A DNA stretch of 64,000 bases from Thermopetrobacter sp. TC1. GTDB taxonomy: Bacteria; Pseudomonadota; Alphaproteobacteria; Rhizobiales; Aestuariivirgaceae. A program made the position numbers and the translations under genes. Location: NCBI RefSeq assembly GCF_000746275.1, contig NZ_KN050828.1, positions 413,384 through 477,383 of the forward strand. The letters run 5' to 3'. Shown here one piece after another: positions 26,769-35,823 of the stretch (the first letter of the stretch is position 1; each line of letters starts with the position of its first letter). The notes below the pieces were generated by a model. The model was not told the origin of the DNA. It worked only from the letters and a program-made list of their open reading frames with translations, and ran no database searches.

Positions 26769-28029
26769 AAACGCAAAAGAGCGCGCCGCATTTCCTGAAA
26801 AGGGCACTGAAAAGGAGACGGCAGAAAACGCTTTCGGGCTTTACGTGCACTGGCCCTTTTGTGTCGCCAAGTGCCCCTATTGCGACTTCAATTCGCACGT
26901 TGCCGAAAACATCGACTTCGAACAGTGGCGCCAAGGGTATGAGGCGGCGCTTGCCCATTTCGCAGAGCGCGAGGATCTGCCGCGGCAGATACCGATCGGC
27001 AGCATTTTCTTCGGCGGCGGCACGCCTTCCCTGATGCCGCCTGAGCTGGTTGAGCGGATCATCGACACGGCCGCCCGCTACTGGCCACTTGCCGAAGATG
27101 TGGAAATCACCCTGGAGGCCAACCCGAACAGCAGCGACGCCGAACGCTTCTCGGCCTATGCCCTGGCCGGCGTCAATCGCCTCTCGCTGGGTGTTCAGGC
27201 CCTGGATGATGCAGCGCTCAAACAGCTGGGGCGGGTGCACACGGTCAAGGAAGCGCGGCAGGCCTGGACATGCGCCCGCAAGACGTTTGCGCGCGCCTCT
27301 TTCGATCTGATCTATGCGCGGCCCCATCAGACGGCATCCGCCTGGGAGCGGGAGCTTAAGGAAGCGCTGTTATGGGCGCCGGATCATCTTTCGGCCTATC
27401 AGCTGACCATGGAACCGGAAACGCCCTTTTACCGTCTGCACCAGAAGGGACGGCTTTCCTTGCCGGATGAAGAGACGGCGCTGAAGATGTTCGAGATCAC
27501 GAAAGAGCGTCTCGCCGCAGCCGGCCTGTTGCGCTACGAGGTGTCCAATCATGCCCGCCCCGGGGCGGAATGCCGGCACAATCTTCTCTACTGGCGACAT
27601 GGCGCCTATCTGGGAATCGGGCCGGGCGCACACGGGCGACTGCATCGCCGCGACGGCACCATTGTGGCCACGCAGGCCTGGCGCAGCCCTGCGCAATGGC
27701 TGAAAACGGCGGCACAAGGGGGGCTGATGGCGAAAGAGCCCCTGCATCCCTATGAGGCGGCGATGGAATGCCTGCTGATGGGCCTGCGCACAGCGGAGGG
27801 GCTTGATCTTTCGCGTCTGGCCAGGCGGGCGGGGCTGAAAAGCGCTCAAATGCTGCCCGCATCGTTTCATGCCGCGGCAAGAAGGCTTGCAGAGGCAGGT
27901 CTTGCCGTTTTGAACAGCGAGGAGGAGCGACTGCGCCTGACCGATCAAGGGCTTGTGCTGCTGGAAACGGTGACGGAAACCCTGCTGCCGGAAGAATGGC
28001 TCTCCCGCCCCGGCGATGAAACCGGCTGA
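26758..28029 (+). CDS. hemW: HemW-type radical SAM heme chaperone
   Basis: A 423-residue radical SAM protein. The 4Fe-4S motif is C35-VAK-C39-PY-C42, followed by [14 protein letters not shown] and ANPNSS. Proteins of this group were long annotated as oxygen-independent coproporphyrinogen oxidase but HemW is now known to bind heme and deliver it to respiratory enzymes. It resembles the HemW rather than the HemN branch because it is short and in the rph-rdgB context. The ATG at 26758 lies inside the end of rdgB; an earlier in-frame start at 26719 is less likely. Confidence 0.94.
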   Translation: MAAENAKERAAFPEKGTEKETAENAFGLYVHWPFCVAKCPYCDFNSHVAENIDFEQWRQGYEAALAHFAEREDLPRQIPIGSIFFGGGTPSLMPPELVERIIDTAARYWPLAEDVEITLEANPNSSDAERFSAYALAGVNRLSLGVQALDDAALKQLGRVHTVKEARQAWTCARKTFARASFDLIYARPHQTASAWERELKEALLWAPDHLSAYQLTMEPETPFYRLHQKGRLSLPDEETALKMFEITKERLAAAGLLRYEVSNHARPGAECRHNLLYWRHGAYLGIGPGAHGRLHRRDGTIVATQAWRSPAQWLKTAAQGGLMAKEPLHPYEAAMECLLMGLRTAEGLDLSRLARRAGLKSAQMLPASFHAAARRLAEAGLAVLNSEEERLRLTDQGLVLLETVTETLLPEEWLSRPGDETG

Positions 28030-28080
28030 AGACACATGCCACTGATCACATTGCACAACGCAACGGTGCCATCTTTCTCG

Positions 28081-28161
28081 TCACCCCGGCGAAAGCCTTA
28101 GGTCTCGAGCCACAAACGCATGAGTAACTGGCTTGAGATACCGGCTTTCGCCGGTATGACG
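28081..28161. repeat. Palindromic dispersed repeat, copy 1
   Basis: An 81-base element bounded by TCACCCCGGCGAAAGCC at its left end and CCGGCTTTCGCCGGTATGACG at its right end. The two ends are near-inverted repeats, so it can fold on itself. A second copy with the same ends and length lies at 43512-43591. The middle is less conserved between copies (for example CACAAACGCATG against TGCAAACTTATG). The ends resemble the REP-like palindromes common in alphaproteobacterial intergenic regions. Confidence 0.75.
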
Positions 28162-28292
28162 GTATAAGTGTCGTGTAGTGTGGCCACTGATGCCGGAGAG
28201 GGACATGTGCCTTGTCCCCTTGCCTATTCATATCAACAGGCGGCATGAACATATTTTCAAGAAAACCGTCAGCTGGTTCAAACGGGGGAACG

Positions 28293-28652
28293 ATGAGCGA
28301 CATCTTTGCCGGCATGCCCTTTCTGCGCCGCACCGAGGGCGCCATTCCGGCGCAGACATGGAACCTGTGGCGGCGGTGGCGAAAGCGTTTCGGCACGCGC
28401 CTTGAACATGCGCTGACCTGCCAGCGCGGCACGGCCTTTCTCGCCACCGATGACTACTGGGTGATGATCGACATGGCGCAACAGGGCGTGCCCCTGATTT
28501 TGTGGCTGGAATTCGCAAGTGAGTCGCGCACCGGTCTGCATGAGGACATGCCCTGCATGGTGCAGTTCTACGACTATCCCGGCGCACGCTTTCATGATGC
28601 GGTGCTGGAGGAAATAACGGCGCGCATGCAGCAGGATCTCGCAGAAGATTGA
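28293..28652 (+). CDS. Small conserved-looking protein, unknown function
   Basis: A 119-residue soluble protein, MSDIFAGMPFLRRTEGAIPA to MQQDLAED. It has Trp/Arg-rich NLWRRWRKRFGTRL, an aromatic core TDDYWVMIDMAQQGVPLILWLEF and an acidic helix at the end. I do not recognise a family. The ATG at 28293 follows GGGGGA; in-frame starts at 28212 and 28245 are possible but weaker. It lies between hemW and trpF, 75 bases before trpF, and coding-strand composition matches its neighbours. It probably represents a real lineage gene. Confidence 0.65.
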   Translation: MSDIFAGMPFLRRTEGAIPAQTWNLWRRWRKRFGTRLEHALTCQRGTAFLATDDYWVMIDMAQQGVPLILWLEFASESRTGLHEDMPCMVQFYDYPGARFHDAVLEEITARMQQDLAED

Positions 28653-28727
28653 AAAAGAGCGATGACGGATGGGGCAGGAGGGAAATCTGCTTGTCCCGTC
28701 GTTTCCCGAGAAAGATCAGGCCTGTTC

Positions 28728-29372
28728 ATGACCGTTCAAGTAAAGATCTGCGGCATTCGCACCGAAGAGGCCCTCACGGCCGCCATCGAGGCGGGGGCGG
28801 ATTTCATCGGGCTTGTGCATGTGCCGGTTTCGCCCCGTTTTGTCTCTCCGGATGCGGCGGCGAAGCTTGCCAGTCAGGCCCGGGGCCGGGTGCGCATCGT
28901 CTCTCTGGTTGTGGATGCGGATGATGGCCAGATCAATGACATCATCCGCTCGGTGCAGCCGGATTATATTCAGTGCCACGGTTCGGAAAGCCCGGAGCGC
29001 ATCCGTGCCATTGCCGAACGGACGGGATGCGGCGTGATCAAGGCCTTTCGCGTGCGCACGGAGGCCGACATCACCAAGGCCGAAGCCTATGCGGATGCGA
29101 TCGCCTTTCCGCTTTTCGACGCTTGGGTGGATCCTGCAAAGGCGCACGGGTTGACCGGCGGCACCGGTCACAGCTTCGACTGGTCGTTACTAACCGGACG
29201 CAAGGAGCCGTTCATGCTGGCCGGCGGGCTGACCCCGGAAAACGTGCGCGCGGCGATCGAGAAAACGGAAGCGCCAATGGTGGATGTTTCTTCAGGCGTG
29301 GAGCGCCGCCGGGGCGAAAAGGATCCTGCCCTGATTCGCGCCTTTATCACCGCCGCGAAAGACTTGGCCTGA
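28728..29372 (+). CDS. trpF: Phosphoribosylanthranilate isomerase
   Basis: A 214-residue TIM-barrel enzyme of tryptophan biosynthesis that converts phosphoribosylanthranilate to the carboxyphenylamino deoxyribulose phosphate. The catalytic cysteine is C8 in VKICGIR, and the general acid is in the HSFDWSLL segment; LAGGLTPENVRAAI is the phosphate site and VDVSSGVE the last barrel strand. The ATG at 28728 gives the normal N terminus. trpB1 and trpA, its usual Alphaproteobacteria neighbours, do not follow; a J-domain gene does. Confidence 0.97.
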   Translation: MTVQVKICGIRTEEALTAAIEAGADFIGLVHVPVSPRFVSPDAAAKLASQARGRVRIVSLVVDADDGQINDIIRSVQPDYIQCHGSESPERIRAIAERTGCGVIKAFRVRTEADITKAEAYADAIAFPLFDAWVDPAKAHGLTGGTGHSFDWSLLTGRKEPFMLAGGLTPENVRAAIEKTEAPMVDVSSGVERRRGEKDPALIRAFITAAKDLA

Positions 29373-29546
29373 TCGCCTTTCATCAGGGCTGGCGACAACA
29401 GCCATCGGCGCCAAAGGAGGCAAAAGCCGGGCATTTTCCGCCTGTTAACACATCGGCAAGGATCGGGGTGTTTCACACAAGATTGCGGTTACGATAGTAT
29501 GGTGCGCCGGTTCGGACCAGGACGAGAAACGTGACACGCGGGAGTG

Positions 29547-30164
29547 ATGAAACTGCATTCAAAATATTTCGACCGCATCCGTCTGCGCCCGAACGAGGAA
29601 GAGATGCTGCGCGGGCGCGTGCCCGAATGCGACTGGCCGGGGTGCACTGCGCTTGGGCGTCATCCGGCGCCGAAGGGGCGCGACCGGGAGGGCGAGTACT
29701 ATCACTTCTGCCTGGAGCACGTGAAGAAATACAACAAGAGCTACAACTACTTCGAGGGCATGGCCGACGAGGACCTGCGCGAGTGGCTGGAGAACAACGT
29801 TACCGGCCATCGCCCCACCTGGCGCGTCGGTGCCAATGCCTGGGCCTTCAACCCCACGGGACGGCGGCCGCGCCATGGCGGCTTCAGACACAATCGCCCC
29901 TGGCAGGATCATTTTGATCTCTTTGGCGAGGGTGCCGAACAAGGCCCGCGGCGGCCGCGGCGCACCCTACCGCCCATGCAGCGGCAGGCACTGGAACGGC
30001 TGGGGCTTGACGAAACCGCGGACAAGGAGGCGATCAAGGCCCGCTACAAGATGCTGGTGAAGCGCTATCACCCGGATGTCAACGGCGGTGACAAGGACAA
30101 GGAGAAATATCTGCGCGAGATCATCGCCGCCTATCAGGTGCTGAAGAAATCCGGCCTGTGCTGA
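29547..30164 (+). CDS. J-domain protein with N-terminal zinc-like motif
   Basis: A 205-residue protein with a C-terminal J domain (about 146-205) whose HPD motif is at 175-177 (KRYHPDVNGGDKDKEKYL). J domains stimulate DnaK ATPase. The N-terminal region has C28, C33, C55 and H58 in PECDWPGC and FCLEHVKKYN, spacing that suggests a small metal site, followed by NYFEGMADEDLREW. The middle is Pro/Arg-rich. There is no Gly/Phe-rich region or DnaJ zinc finger, so it is a specialised co-chaperone, not DnaJ. An ATG at 29547 with GGGAG upstream is chosen over the GTG one codon earlier. Confidence 0.88.
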   Translation: MKLHSKYFDRIRLRPNEEEMLRGRVPECDWPGCTALGRHPAPKGRDREGEYYHFCLEHVKKYNKSYNYFEGMADEDLREWLENNVTGHRPTWRVGANAWAFNPTGRRPRHGGFRHNRPWQDHFDLFGEGAEQGPRRPRRTLPPMQRQALERLGLDETADKEAIKARYKMLVKRYHPDVNGGDKDKEKYLREIIAAYQVLKKSGLC

Positions 30165-30337
30165 ACCGGATAGGATGAAATGATCTGCGAAAGATACATC
30201 CGGCAGGATATGAGCGTGCAGTTCCTTAAAGCCTTTGTGCGGGGCCGGCGCTTCATCCACGCGTGAAAGGCGTGGCACACCGCCATCCAGCCATTACCGC
30301 TTTGAACGTTGCCAGAGGCGTGCGAACGAGTGACCTC

Positions 30338-31039
30338 ATGAAAAAAGGATTGCAAAGCCGGCTTCCGCGCTTGCGCACGCCTCTTTCCACGCTGCGGCTT
30401 CCGCCTTTTCAGGGCCTGCGCATTGGTCTGCTGGGAGGATCGTTCAATCCGCCGCATGCGGGGCATCTGGCCCTGGCGCAGGAAGCCTGCCGGCGGCTTG
30501 GGCTCGATTTCGTCTGGTGGCTGGTGGCGGCGCGCAATCCTCTCAAGGAAACGACCGATCCCGGGGACTTGCACGCACGCATGGCCATGACCCGCCAAAT
30601 GGCGCGTGCGCCCTGCTTTCGTGTGCTGGATCTGGAAGCACGCCTGGGCGTGACCTATACCGCCGATCTGTTGCGGCGTCTCTCGCCGGTTCTGGAACGC
30701 GGCCGGTTCGTCTGGCTCATGGGGGCGGATACCTTCGCCACCCTCCATTTCTGGAAAGACTGGCAGATGATCACGGCGCGCCTGCCCATCGCCGTGTTTG
30801 CACGGCCGGAGTGGACGGAACGGGCCCTGTTCTCTCCGGCGGCGCATATCTTGCGCGATGCCCGCATTCCCGTTCACCGGATCCGCATGCTGCCCGATAT
30901 GCCGGCGCCGGCCTGGGCCTATGTGGAGATGCCGCATCGTGCCATCAGCTCCAGTGCCCTGCGCGATCCCGCGCATTTCCGTCCCGGGGAAACCATGCGG
31001 GAAATTTCCCTTGCAAGGGGCCTTTTCGATGTTCCATAA
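30338..31039 (+). CDS. nadD: Nicotinate-nucleotide adenylyltransferase
   Basis: A 233-residue NadD, which adenylates nicotinate mononucleotide in NAD synthesis. The nucleotidyltransferase motif is GLLGGSFNPPHAGHLALA, followed by VWWLVAARNPLK and, near the C terminus, the ISSSALR signature. It begins the nadD-rsfS-rlmH block, an arrangement widespread in Alphaproteobacteria. The ATG at 30338 is preferred; a GTG at 30263 is in frame but would add 25 residues that are not conserved in style. Confidence 0.95.
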   Translation: MKKGLQSRLPRLRTPLSTLRLPPFQGLRIGLLGGSFNPPHAGHLALAQEACRRLGLDFVWWLVAARNPLKETTDPGDLHARMAMTRQMARAPCFRVLDLEARLGVTYTADLLRRLSPVLERGRFVWLMGADTFATLHFWKDWQMITARLPIAVFARPEWTERALFSPAAHILRDARIPVHRIRMLPDMPAPAWAYVEMPHRAISSSALRDPAHFRPGETMREISLARGLFDVP

Positions 31040-31125
31040 TTGTGCCGCAGGCAGGACGTGATCCCGCCTCATGCATTGGACTGCGAAACCATCGGCAGAC
31101 AGGACAGATACGACTGACTGCGAAG

Positions 31126-31581
31126 ATGAACAGCCAGACGAGCGCCGCAGCCCGGAATGATGCGGCGGACATGCAGCCCCGCAAGGCGGGGGCCTCTTCC
31201 ATGACTCTCGCTTCCACCCTTTCCGAAATCCCCCATGAAGACACGCGTCGTCTCATGAATGTCATCCTTTCAAGCCTCGAGGACTCGAAAGCGGAAGATG
31301 TGGTGACCATTCCGCTGGAACCCGGCGCGGCCCTGGCCGATGCCATGATCATCGCCTCCGGCCGCTCCAACCGGCATGTGGCCGCCATCGCCGAACACCT
31401 GATGGAAGACATGAAGAAGGCCGGTTTCCGTCAGTTCTCGGTGGAGGGGCTGGAGCATGCCGACTGGGTGCTGGTGGACGCCGGCGATGTGATCGTGCAT
31501 ATCTTCCGCCCGGAAGTGCGCGAGTTCTACAACCTCGAGAAACTGTGGGCGCCGCATGCGCGCGCGGCCGGCAACGGCTGA
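31126..31581 (+). CDS. rsfS: Ribosome silencing factor RsfS (Iojap)
   Basis: A 151-residue protein with the conserved RsfS fold: LSSLEDSKAEDVVTIPLEP, IIASGRSNRHVAAIAEHL, EGLEHADWVLVDAGDVIVHIF and REFYNLEKLWA. It binds ribosomal protein L14 and blocks subunit joining when nutrients are short. The first 30 residues are a variable extension; M26 at 31201 is an alternative start. It lies 86 bases after nadD and 33 before rlmH, consistent with one operon. Confidence 0.96.
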   Translation: MNSQTSAAARNDAADMQPRKAGASSMTLASTLSEIPHEDTRRLMNVILSSLEDSKAEDVVTIPLEPGAALADAMIIASGRSNRHVAAIAEHLMEDMKKAGFRQFSVEGLEHADWVLVDAGDVIVHIFRPEVREFYNLEKLWAPHARAAGNG

Positions 31582-31614
31582 AGCCTCCGCCCGCTCCGAT
31601 AACGGCCGGTTGCG

Positions 31615-32097
31615 ATGGACATCCTGATCATTGCCGTGGGCAAGCTGAAGGAGGCCTGCATCGCCCGGCTCATCGACGACTATCTGAAGCGCCTGCGCCC
31701 CCTGCTGCCGCGCCTGGGCTTTACAGGCATTGCGGTGCGGGAGCTTGTGGAATCCCGAAAGCGCACGGCTGCGGAGCGCAAGGCGGAGGAAGCGGCTGCC
31801 ATCCGCAAGGCGGCGGGCAAAAACGCTGCCCTGCTGCTTCTGGATGAGAGAGGAGAAAGCCCGGACTCGCGCGCATTTGCGCAGCGGCTTATCCGGTTGT
31901 CACGAAGCGGAGAAAAACGTCTGGCCATCGTCATCGGCGGGCCGGACGGGCTTGATGAATCCCTGAAACGGGAGGCTGAGGCGCTCATTTCCTTCGGGCG
32001 CATGACCTGGCCGCATCAGCTGGTGCGCCTGATGCTGGCCGAACAGCTCTATCGCGCCGCCAGCATCGCTGCCGGTCACCCCTATCATCGTGACTGA
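31615..32097 (+). CDS. rlmH: 23S rRNA pseudouridine-1915 methyltransferase
   Basis: A 160-residue SPOUT methyltransferase that N3-methylates pseudouridine 1915 of 23S rRNA. The knot motifs are LLLLDERGESPDSRAFA, IVIGGPDGLDESL and FGRMTWPHQLVRLMLAEQLYRA, ending in the family C terminus GHPYHRD. Length and motifs are normal. In many Alphaproteobacteria envC and ctpA follow rlmH; here they are at 18.7-21.7 kb on the other strand and folC converges on rlmH instead. Confidence 0.97.
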   Translation: MDILIIAVGKLKEACIARLIDDYLKRLRPLLPRLGFTGIAVRELVESRKRTAAERKAEEAAAIRKAAGKNAALLLLDERGESPDSRAFAQRLIRLSRSGEKRLAIVIGGPDGLDESLKREAEALISFGRMTWPHQLVRLMLAEQLYRAASIAAGHPYHRD

Positions 32098-32133
32098 ATG
32101 AAAGGCTCCGCATGCCGCGCAGGGTGCATGCGA

Positions 32134-33465
32134 TCATGCCCTGTCGCCGTTGAGGGCGAGGGCATGGCCAACGAGATAGAGAGAGCCGGCAATGACAATG
32201 CGCACCGGCAGCTCCGGGCGGCAATGGGAGGCAGCGCGCAGGGCCTCCTCAAGCGTGGCCGCCGTGCGGGCGGAGAGGCCAACCCGGCAGGCGAGCGCGG
32301 CCAGCTCTTCCGCCGGCATGGCGGCATCCTGACCGGGAATGGTGAGACAGATCACCTGGGCGGCCAGGCCGGTGAAGGCCTTCAGCCATTCCTCGGCATC
32401 CTTTGTCTTGAGAAGCCCGATGATGAGCACAAGGGGCTTTTCGTCCACCTCCTCGAACTCGGCGAGCGCGGCAGCAAGCGCCCGGGCGGCATGGGGATTG
32501 TGGGCGCCATCCAGCCACAGTTCGTCATCAAAGCCGATGTGGCGGCGCAAGGGGCCGCGCAAGATCGGCTGCAAGCGCCCGGGCCAGCGCGCCTTGCGAA
32601 GGCCTCTGGCCAGATCCTTTTCCGCGAAGGGCGGCCGGCCGGTGCGCTCAGCGAACAGGCGCAGGGCGGCGATGGCCGTGCCGGCGTTTTCCACCTGAAA
32701 GCGGCCGGGCAGCGCGGGCAGGGGCAGATCGAACAGGCTTTCCTCATCCTCCCAGACGAGCCGCCCGTGCTGCTCATAACACTGCCAGTGATGCTGGGCA
32801 GCATAAAGGGGCGCCCCCTTTCGGCGCGCCTCCCGGTCCATGACGGCAAGGACCTCATCCGGCTGCGGCGCGAGAACCACAGGCGCGCCGTGCTTGATGA
32901 TCCCGGCCTTTTCCGCAGCAACGGCGGCGAGATCCTGGCCGAGGAACTCGGCATGATCCAGCGCCACCGGCGTGATGACGGAAACGGCGGGCTGTTCAAT
33001 GACATTGGTGGCATCGAGCCTGCCGCCCAGGCCCACTTCCAGAAGCAGAAGATCGGCCGGGCGCCTTGAGAAGGCGAGAAAGGCGGCGGCGGTGGTGATC
33101 TCGAAAAAGGTGATGGGCTTGCCGGCGTTGGCCCGTTCACATTCCTCCAGCACTTCTGCCAGATGCGGCTCGGCAATGAAGCCGCCCTTGCCACCGCGGC
33201 GGCCCAGCCAGATGCGTTCGTGAAAGCGCACGAGATGAGGAGAGGTATAGACATGCACGGCCAGCCCGGCAGCCTCGGCCATGGCCTTCATGAAGGCGAT
33301 GGTGGAACCCTTGCCATTGGTGCCGGCCACGTGGATCACCGGCGGCAGACGCCGTTCGGGATGATCAAGGGCGGCAAGAAGCCTGTGCATCCTGTCCAGC
33401 GACAGATCGATGCGCCTGGGATGCAGCTTCAGCAAACGCTCGAGAAGAACATCAGACTGGGCCAT
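32134..33465 (-). CDS. folC: Folylpolyglutamate/dihydrofolate synthase
   Basis: A 443-residue Mur-ligase-family enzyme that ligates glutamate to dihydropteroate or folates. The P-loop is GTNGKGST at 48-55, followed by SPHLVRFHERI, EVGLGGRLDATNVI and LDGAHNPHAARAL. The ATG at 33465 gives a standard N terminus; the open frame to 33591 is upstream non-coding sequence. It is separated from the RNase D-like gene by 52 bases on the same strand, and trpB/accD, common neighbours in other Alphaproteobacteria, are absent. Confidence 0.96.
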   Translation of the reverse strand: MAQSDVLLERLLKLHPRRIDLSLDRMHRLLAALDHPERRLPPVIHVAGTNGKGSTIAFMKAMAEAAGLAVHVYTSPHLVRFHERIWLGRRGGKGGFIAEPHLAEVLEECERANAGKPITFFEITTAAAFLAFSRRPADLLLLEVGLGGRLDATNVIEQPAVSVITPVALDHAEFLGQDLAAVAAEKAGIIKHGAPVVLAPQPDEVLAVMDREARRKGAPLYAAQHHWQCYEQHGRLVWEDEESLFDLPLPALPGRFQVENAGTAIAALRLFAERTGRPPFAEKDLARGLRKARWPGRLQPILRGPLRRHIGFDDELWLDGAHNPHAARALAAALAEFEEVDEKPLVLIIGLLKTKDAEEWLKAFTGLAAQVICLTIPGQDAAMPAEELAALACRVGLSARTAATLEEALRAASHCRPELPVRIVIAGSLYLVGHALALNGDRA

Positions 33466-33517
33466 GGGCGTGCGGCAAGGAAAAAGCGGACTTTGCCGTA
33501 TCTCGAACGTCCTTACA

Positions 33518-34132
33518 TCAGGAATGGGCGAAAATGTCCACATCCGCCCAGCCGGCAAGATCCAGCTCGGCCCGAACGGGCAGGAAGTCAAAACACTTCT
33601 GGGCCAGTTCCGCGCGGCCTTCGCGGGCGAGCATCTGATCGAGGCGGATTTTCAGCTCGTGCAGATAGAGCACGTCGGAGGCGGCATACTGTTTCTGCGC
33701 CTCGGAAAGCACGGGTGTGCCCCAGTCCGAGCTCTGCTGCTGCTTGGACATGTCTATGCCCAGCATTTCCTTGACCAGGTCCTTCAGGCCGTGCCTGTCG
33801 GTATAGGTGCGCACGAGCTTGGAGGCGATCTTGGTGCAATAGACGGGTTTCACGTCCGCACCCAGCCAGCGTTTCAGCGCCACCATGTCAAACCGGGCGT
33901 AATGGAAGATCTTCAGCACATTCTCGTCTTCCAGCAGGCGCTTGAGATTGGGGGCGTGATAGGTCTCGCGGTCCAGCTGAACGAGAACGGCGTTGCCGTC
34001 GCCGGCGGAGAGCTGCACGAGACAGAGCTTGTCGCGAAAGGGATTGAGGCCCATGGTCTCGGTATCCACCGCGACCGTATTGCCCAGATCCAGATCCGCT
34101 GGCAGATCGCCTTTATAGAGCTTGATGGCCAT
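33518..34132 (-). CDS. RNase D-like 3'-5' exonuclease
   Basis: A 204-residue DEDD exonuclease with only the catalytic domain: D23 and E25 in VAVDTETMGLN, FHYARFDMVAL for motif II, and YAASDVLYLHELK for motif III with its tyrosine. The HRDC domains of full RNase D are missing. Short proteins of this type are common in Alphaproteobacteria and are presumed to act in RNA 3' processing. The ATG at 34132 is chosen by domain start. It is downstream of tRNA-Leu but separated by a terminator. Confidence 0.9.
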   Translation of the reverse strand: MAIKLYKGDLPADLDLGNTVAVDTETMGLNPFRDKLCLVQLSAGDGNAVLVQLDRETYHAPNLKRLLEDENVLKIFHYARFDMVALKRWLGADVKPVYCTKIASKLVRTYTDRHGLKDLVKEMLGIDMSKQQQSSDWGTPVLSEAQKQYAASDVLYLHELKIRLDQMLAREGRAELAQKCFDFLPVRAELDLAGWADVDIFAHS

Positions 34133-34211
34133 GGATTTAAGCCGCCTCCGAAAGCATGGGCGCCGGCCCATGACGGAAAAGACGGGTTCCGCAAGGGCGG
34201 CGCGAGAAAAG

Positions 34212-34232
34212 AAAAAACCGGCTTGGCGCCGG
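34212..34232 (-). terminator. Intrinsic terminator after tRNA-Leu
   Basis: On the minus strand CCGGC-GCCAA-GCCGG (34218-34232) is followed by six U residues (34212-34217 AAAAAA on plus). It lies 43 bases downstream of the tRNA-Leu 3' end. Confidence 0.8.
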
Positions 34233-34274
34233 CGTCTCGACAAGGCCTGTTTTCCTTAAAAAGGGCCTAATGAA

Positions 34275-34364
<90 letters not shown>

Positions 34365-34536
34365 TTCCGAGGGCGGAGATATACGAATCCGGCGGCTTTT
34401 GTCAAGAGGAGCCACCCGGTCTTGCCGCCCCGTTTCCTCTCCCCAACGCCCCTTGGCAAGCAGGCCTTGGGGAGGGTATCAATGCATCTCGAACATGGGT
34501 TTCGCCTTCGGTCATTTCAAGAGGGGGCTGGCAGTC

Positions 34537-35559
34537 ATGCACACGGCCGCAACCACACAGCTCAAGGATGAAATCGTCTCCGTGATCGGAGGCTCGGGCT
34601 TCATCGGGCGTCATGTCGTTGCCGCCCTGGCGAGGAGCGGCTATCGCGTCCGTGTGCTCTGCCGCCGGCCCGATCTCGCCTATTTTCTGCAGCCGCTTGG
34701 CATTCCCGGGCAGATCGCCCTGGTGCAGGCCAATGTCCGCAAGCTCGCCTCGCTGAAATCGGCACTCGCCGGATCCCATGCGGTGATGAATCTCGTCGGC
34801 ATCATCGCAGAGCGTGGCGCGCAGACGTTCGAGGCCATTCATGTGCATGGCGCGGAAAAGGCCGCACGCGCCGCACGCGAGGCCGGGGTTGACCGTTTCA
34901 TTCACATGTCTGCCCTGGGGGCCGATTTTGGCTCGCCCTCCCGCTATGGCCGCACCAAGGCGGAAGGCGAACGGCGCGTGCGCGCCGCCATGCCGCAGGC
35001 CGTGATCCTGCGGCCTTCGGTCGTGGTGGGGCCTGAGGATTCCTTTTTCAACAAGTTTGCGGAAATGGCGCGTTTTTCGCCGGTTCTGCCCCTGATCGGC
35101 GGCGGAAAGACGCGTTTTCAGCCCGTCTATGTGGAGGACGTGGCCAAGGCGGCGGTCAAGGCCCTGGAGGACGAGACGCTTTCGGGCAAGACGCTGGAGC
35201 TGGGCGGGCCGGAAGTGTGGACCTTCCGCGAGCTGATGGAATACATGCTGATGGTGATCCGGCGGCGGCGCATGCTGGTCTCCGTTCCCTTCGGGGTGGC
35301 GAAGGTCATGGCCTGGCCGGCGCAGTTTCTGCCCGGGCCGCCGCTGACGCCTGATCAGGTGAAGATGCTGATGCGTAATAATGTGGTCAGCGACAAGGCG
35401 CGCGCAGAGGGACGAACGCTGGAGGGCATCGGCATCGAACCGGACGGCATCGAGGCGGTGGTGCCGGATTACCTTGTGCGCTACCGGCCGGCGGGCCAGT
35501 TCACCATCGTGCAGGAAGCCCTAGCCGAACTCAGCGAACAGGAACAGACCGCCCGCTGA
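34537..35559 (+). CDS. NDUFA9-like NAD(P)-binding epimerase-family protein
   Basis: A 340-residue extended short-chain dehydrogenase/reductase. The dinucleotide site is VIGGSGFIGRHV (about 16-27) and the segment SPSRYGRTKAEGE has the Tyr-x3-Lys position altered toward the atypical group. Strong resemblance in layout to the complex I accessory subunit NDUFA9 homologues widespread in Alphaproteobacteria, which bind NADPH without known catalysis. The ATG at 34537 follows GAGGGGG; M33 of the longer frame (34495) is an alternative. It is divergent from tRNA-Leu. Confidence 0.88.
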   Translation: MHTAATTQLKDEIVSVIGGSGFIGRHVVAALARSGYRVRVLCRRPDLAYFLQPLGIPGQIALVQANVRKLASLKSALAGSHAVMNLVGIIAERGAQTFEAIHVHGAEKAARAAREAGVDRFIHMSALGADFGSPSRYGRTKAEGERRVRAAMPQAVILRPSVVVGPEDSFFNKFAEMARFSPVLPLIGGGKTRFQPVYVEDVAKAAVKALEDETLSGKTLELGGPEVWTFRELMEYMLMVIRRRRMLVSVPFGVAKVMAWPAQFLPGPPLTPDQVKMLMRNNVVSDKARAEGRTLEGIGIEPDGIEAVVPDYLVRYRPAGQFTIVQEALAELSEQEQTAR

Positions 35560-35768
35560 TCTTCAGTCACTTTTTATCGATCATCGTCCAGAACAACCGT
35601 CAGGACTTGAACGACCACGGCGGGATGACACCCCATTCGTGCGGTTTCATGTTTCGTTGAGCACGCGCGCCAGGTGTTTTGCAAGGCGCGATTGCTTTCG
35701 GATTCGACTCCGGGCGCGCATTTCACTACAAAGGGCCTTTGGATCCTGTTGATCCTGGCGGGGACCAA

Positions 35769-35796
35769 GCCTGCGCCGGCCAAAGAGGGCGCAGGC
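35769..35796. promoter_or_regulatory. Inverted repeat in front of the S24-like regulator gene
   Basis: GCCTGCGCC (35769-35777) and GGCGCAGGC (35788-35796) form a perfect 9-bp dyad with a 10-base centre, 28 bases upstream of the regulator start. The 19-base centre-to-centre spacing fits a dimeric helix-turn-helix protein, so this may be an autoregulatory operator; it could also be a leader hairpin. Confidence 0.4.
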
Positions 35797-35823
35797 GTTT
35801 CGGACAAGGGGGGCTTTCCGGCC

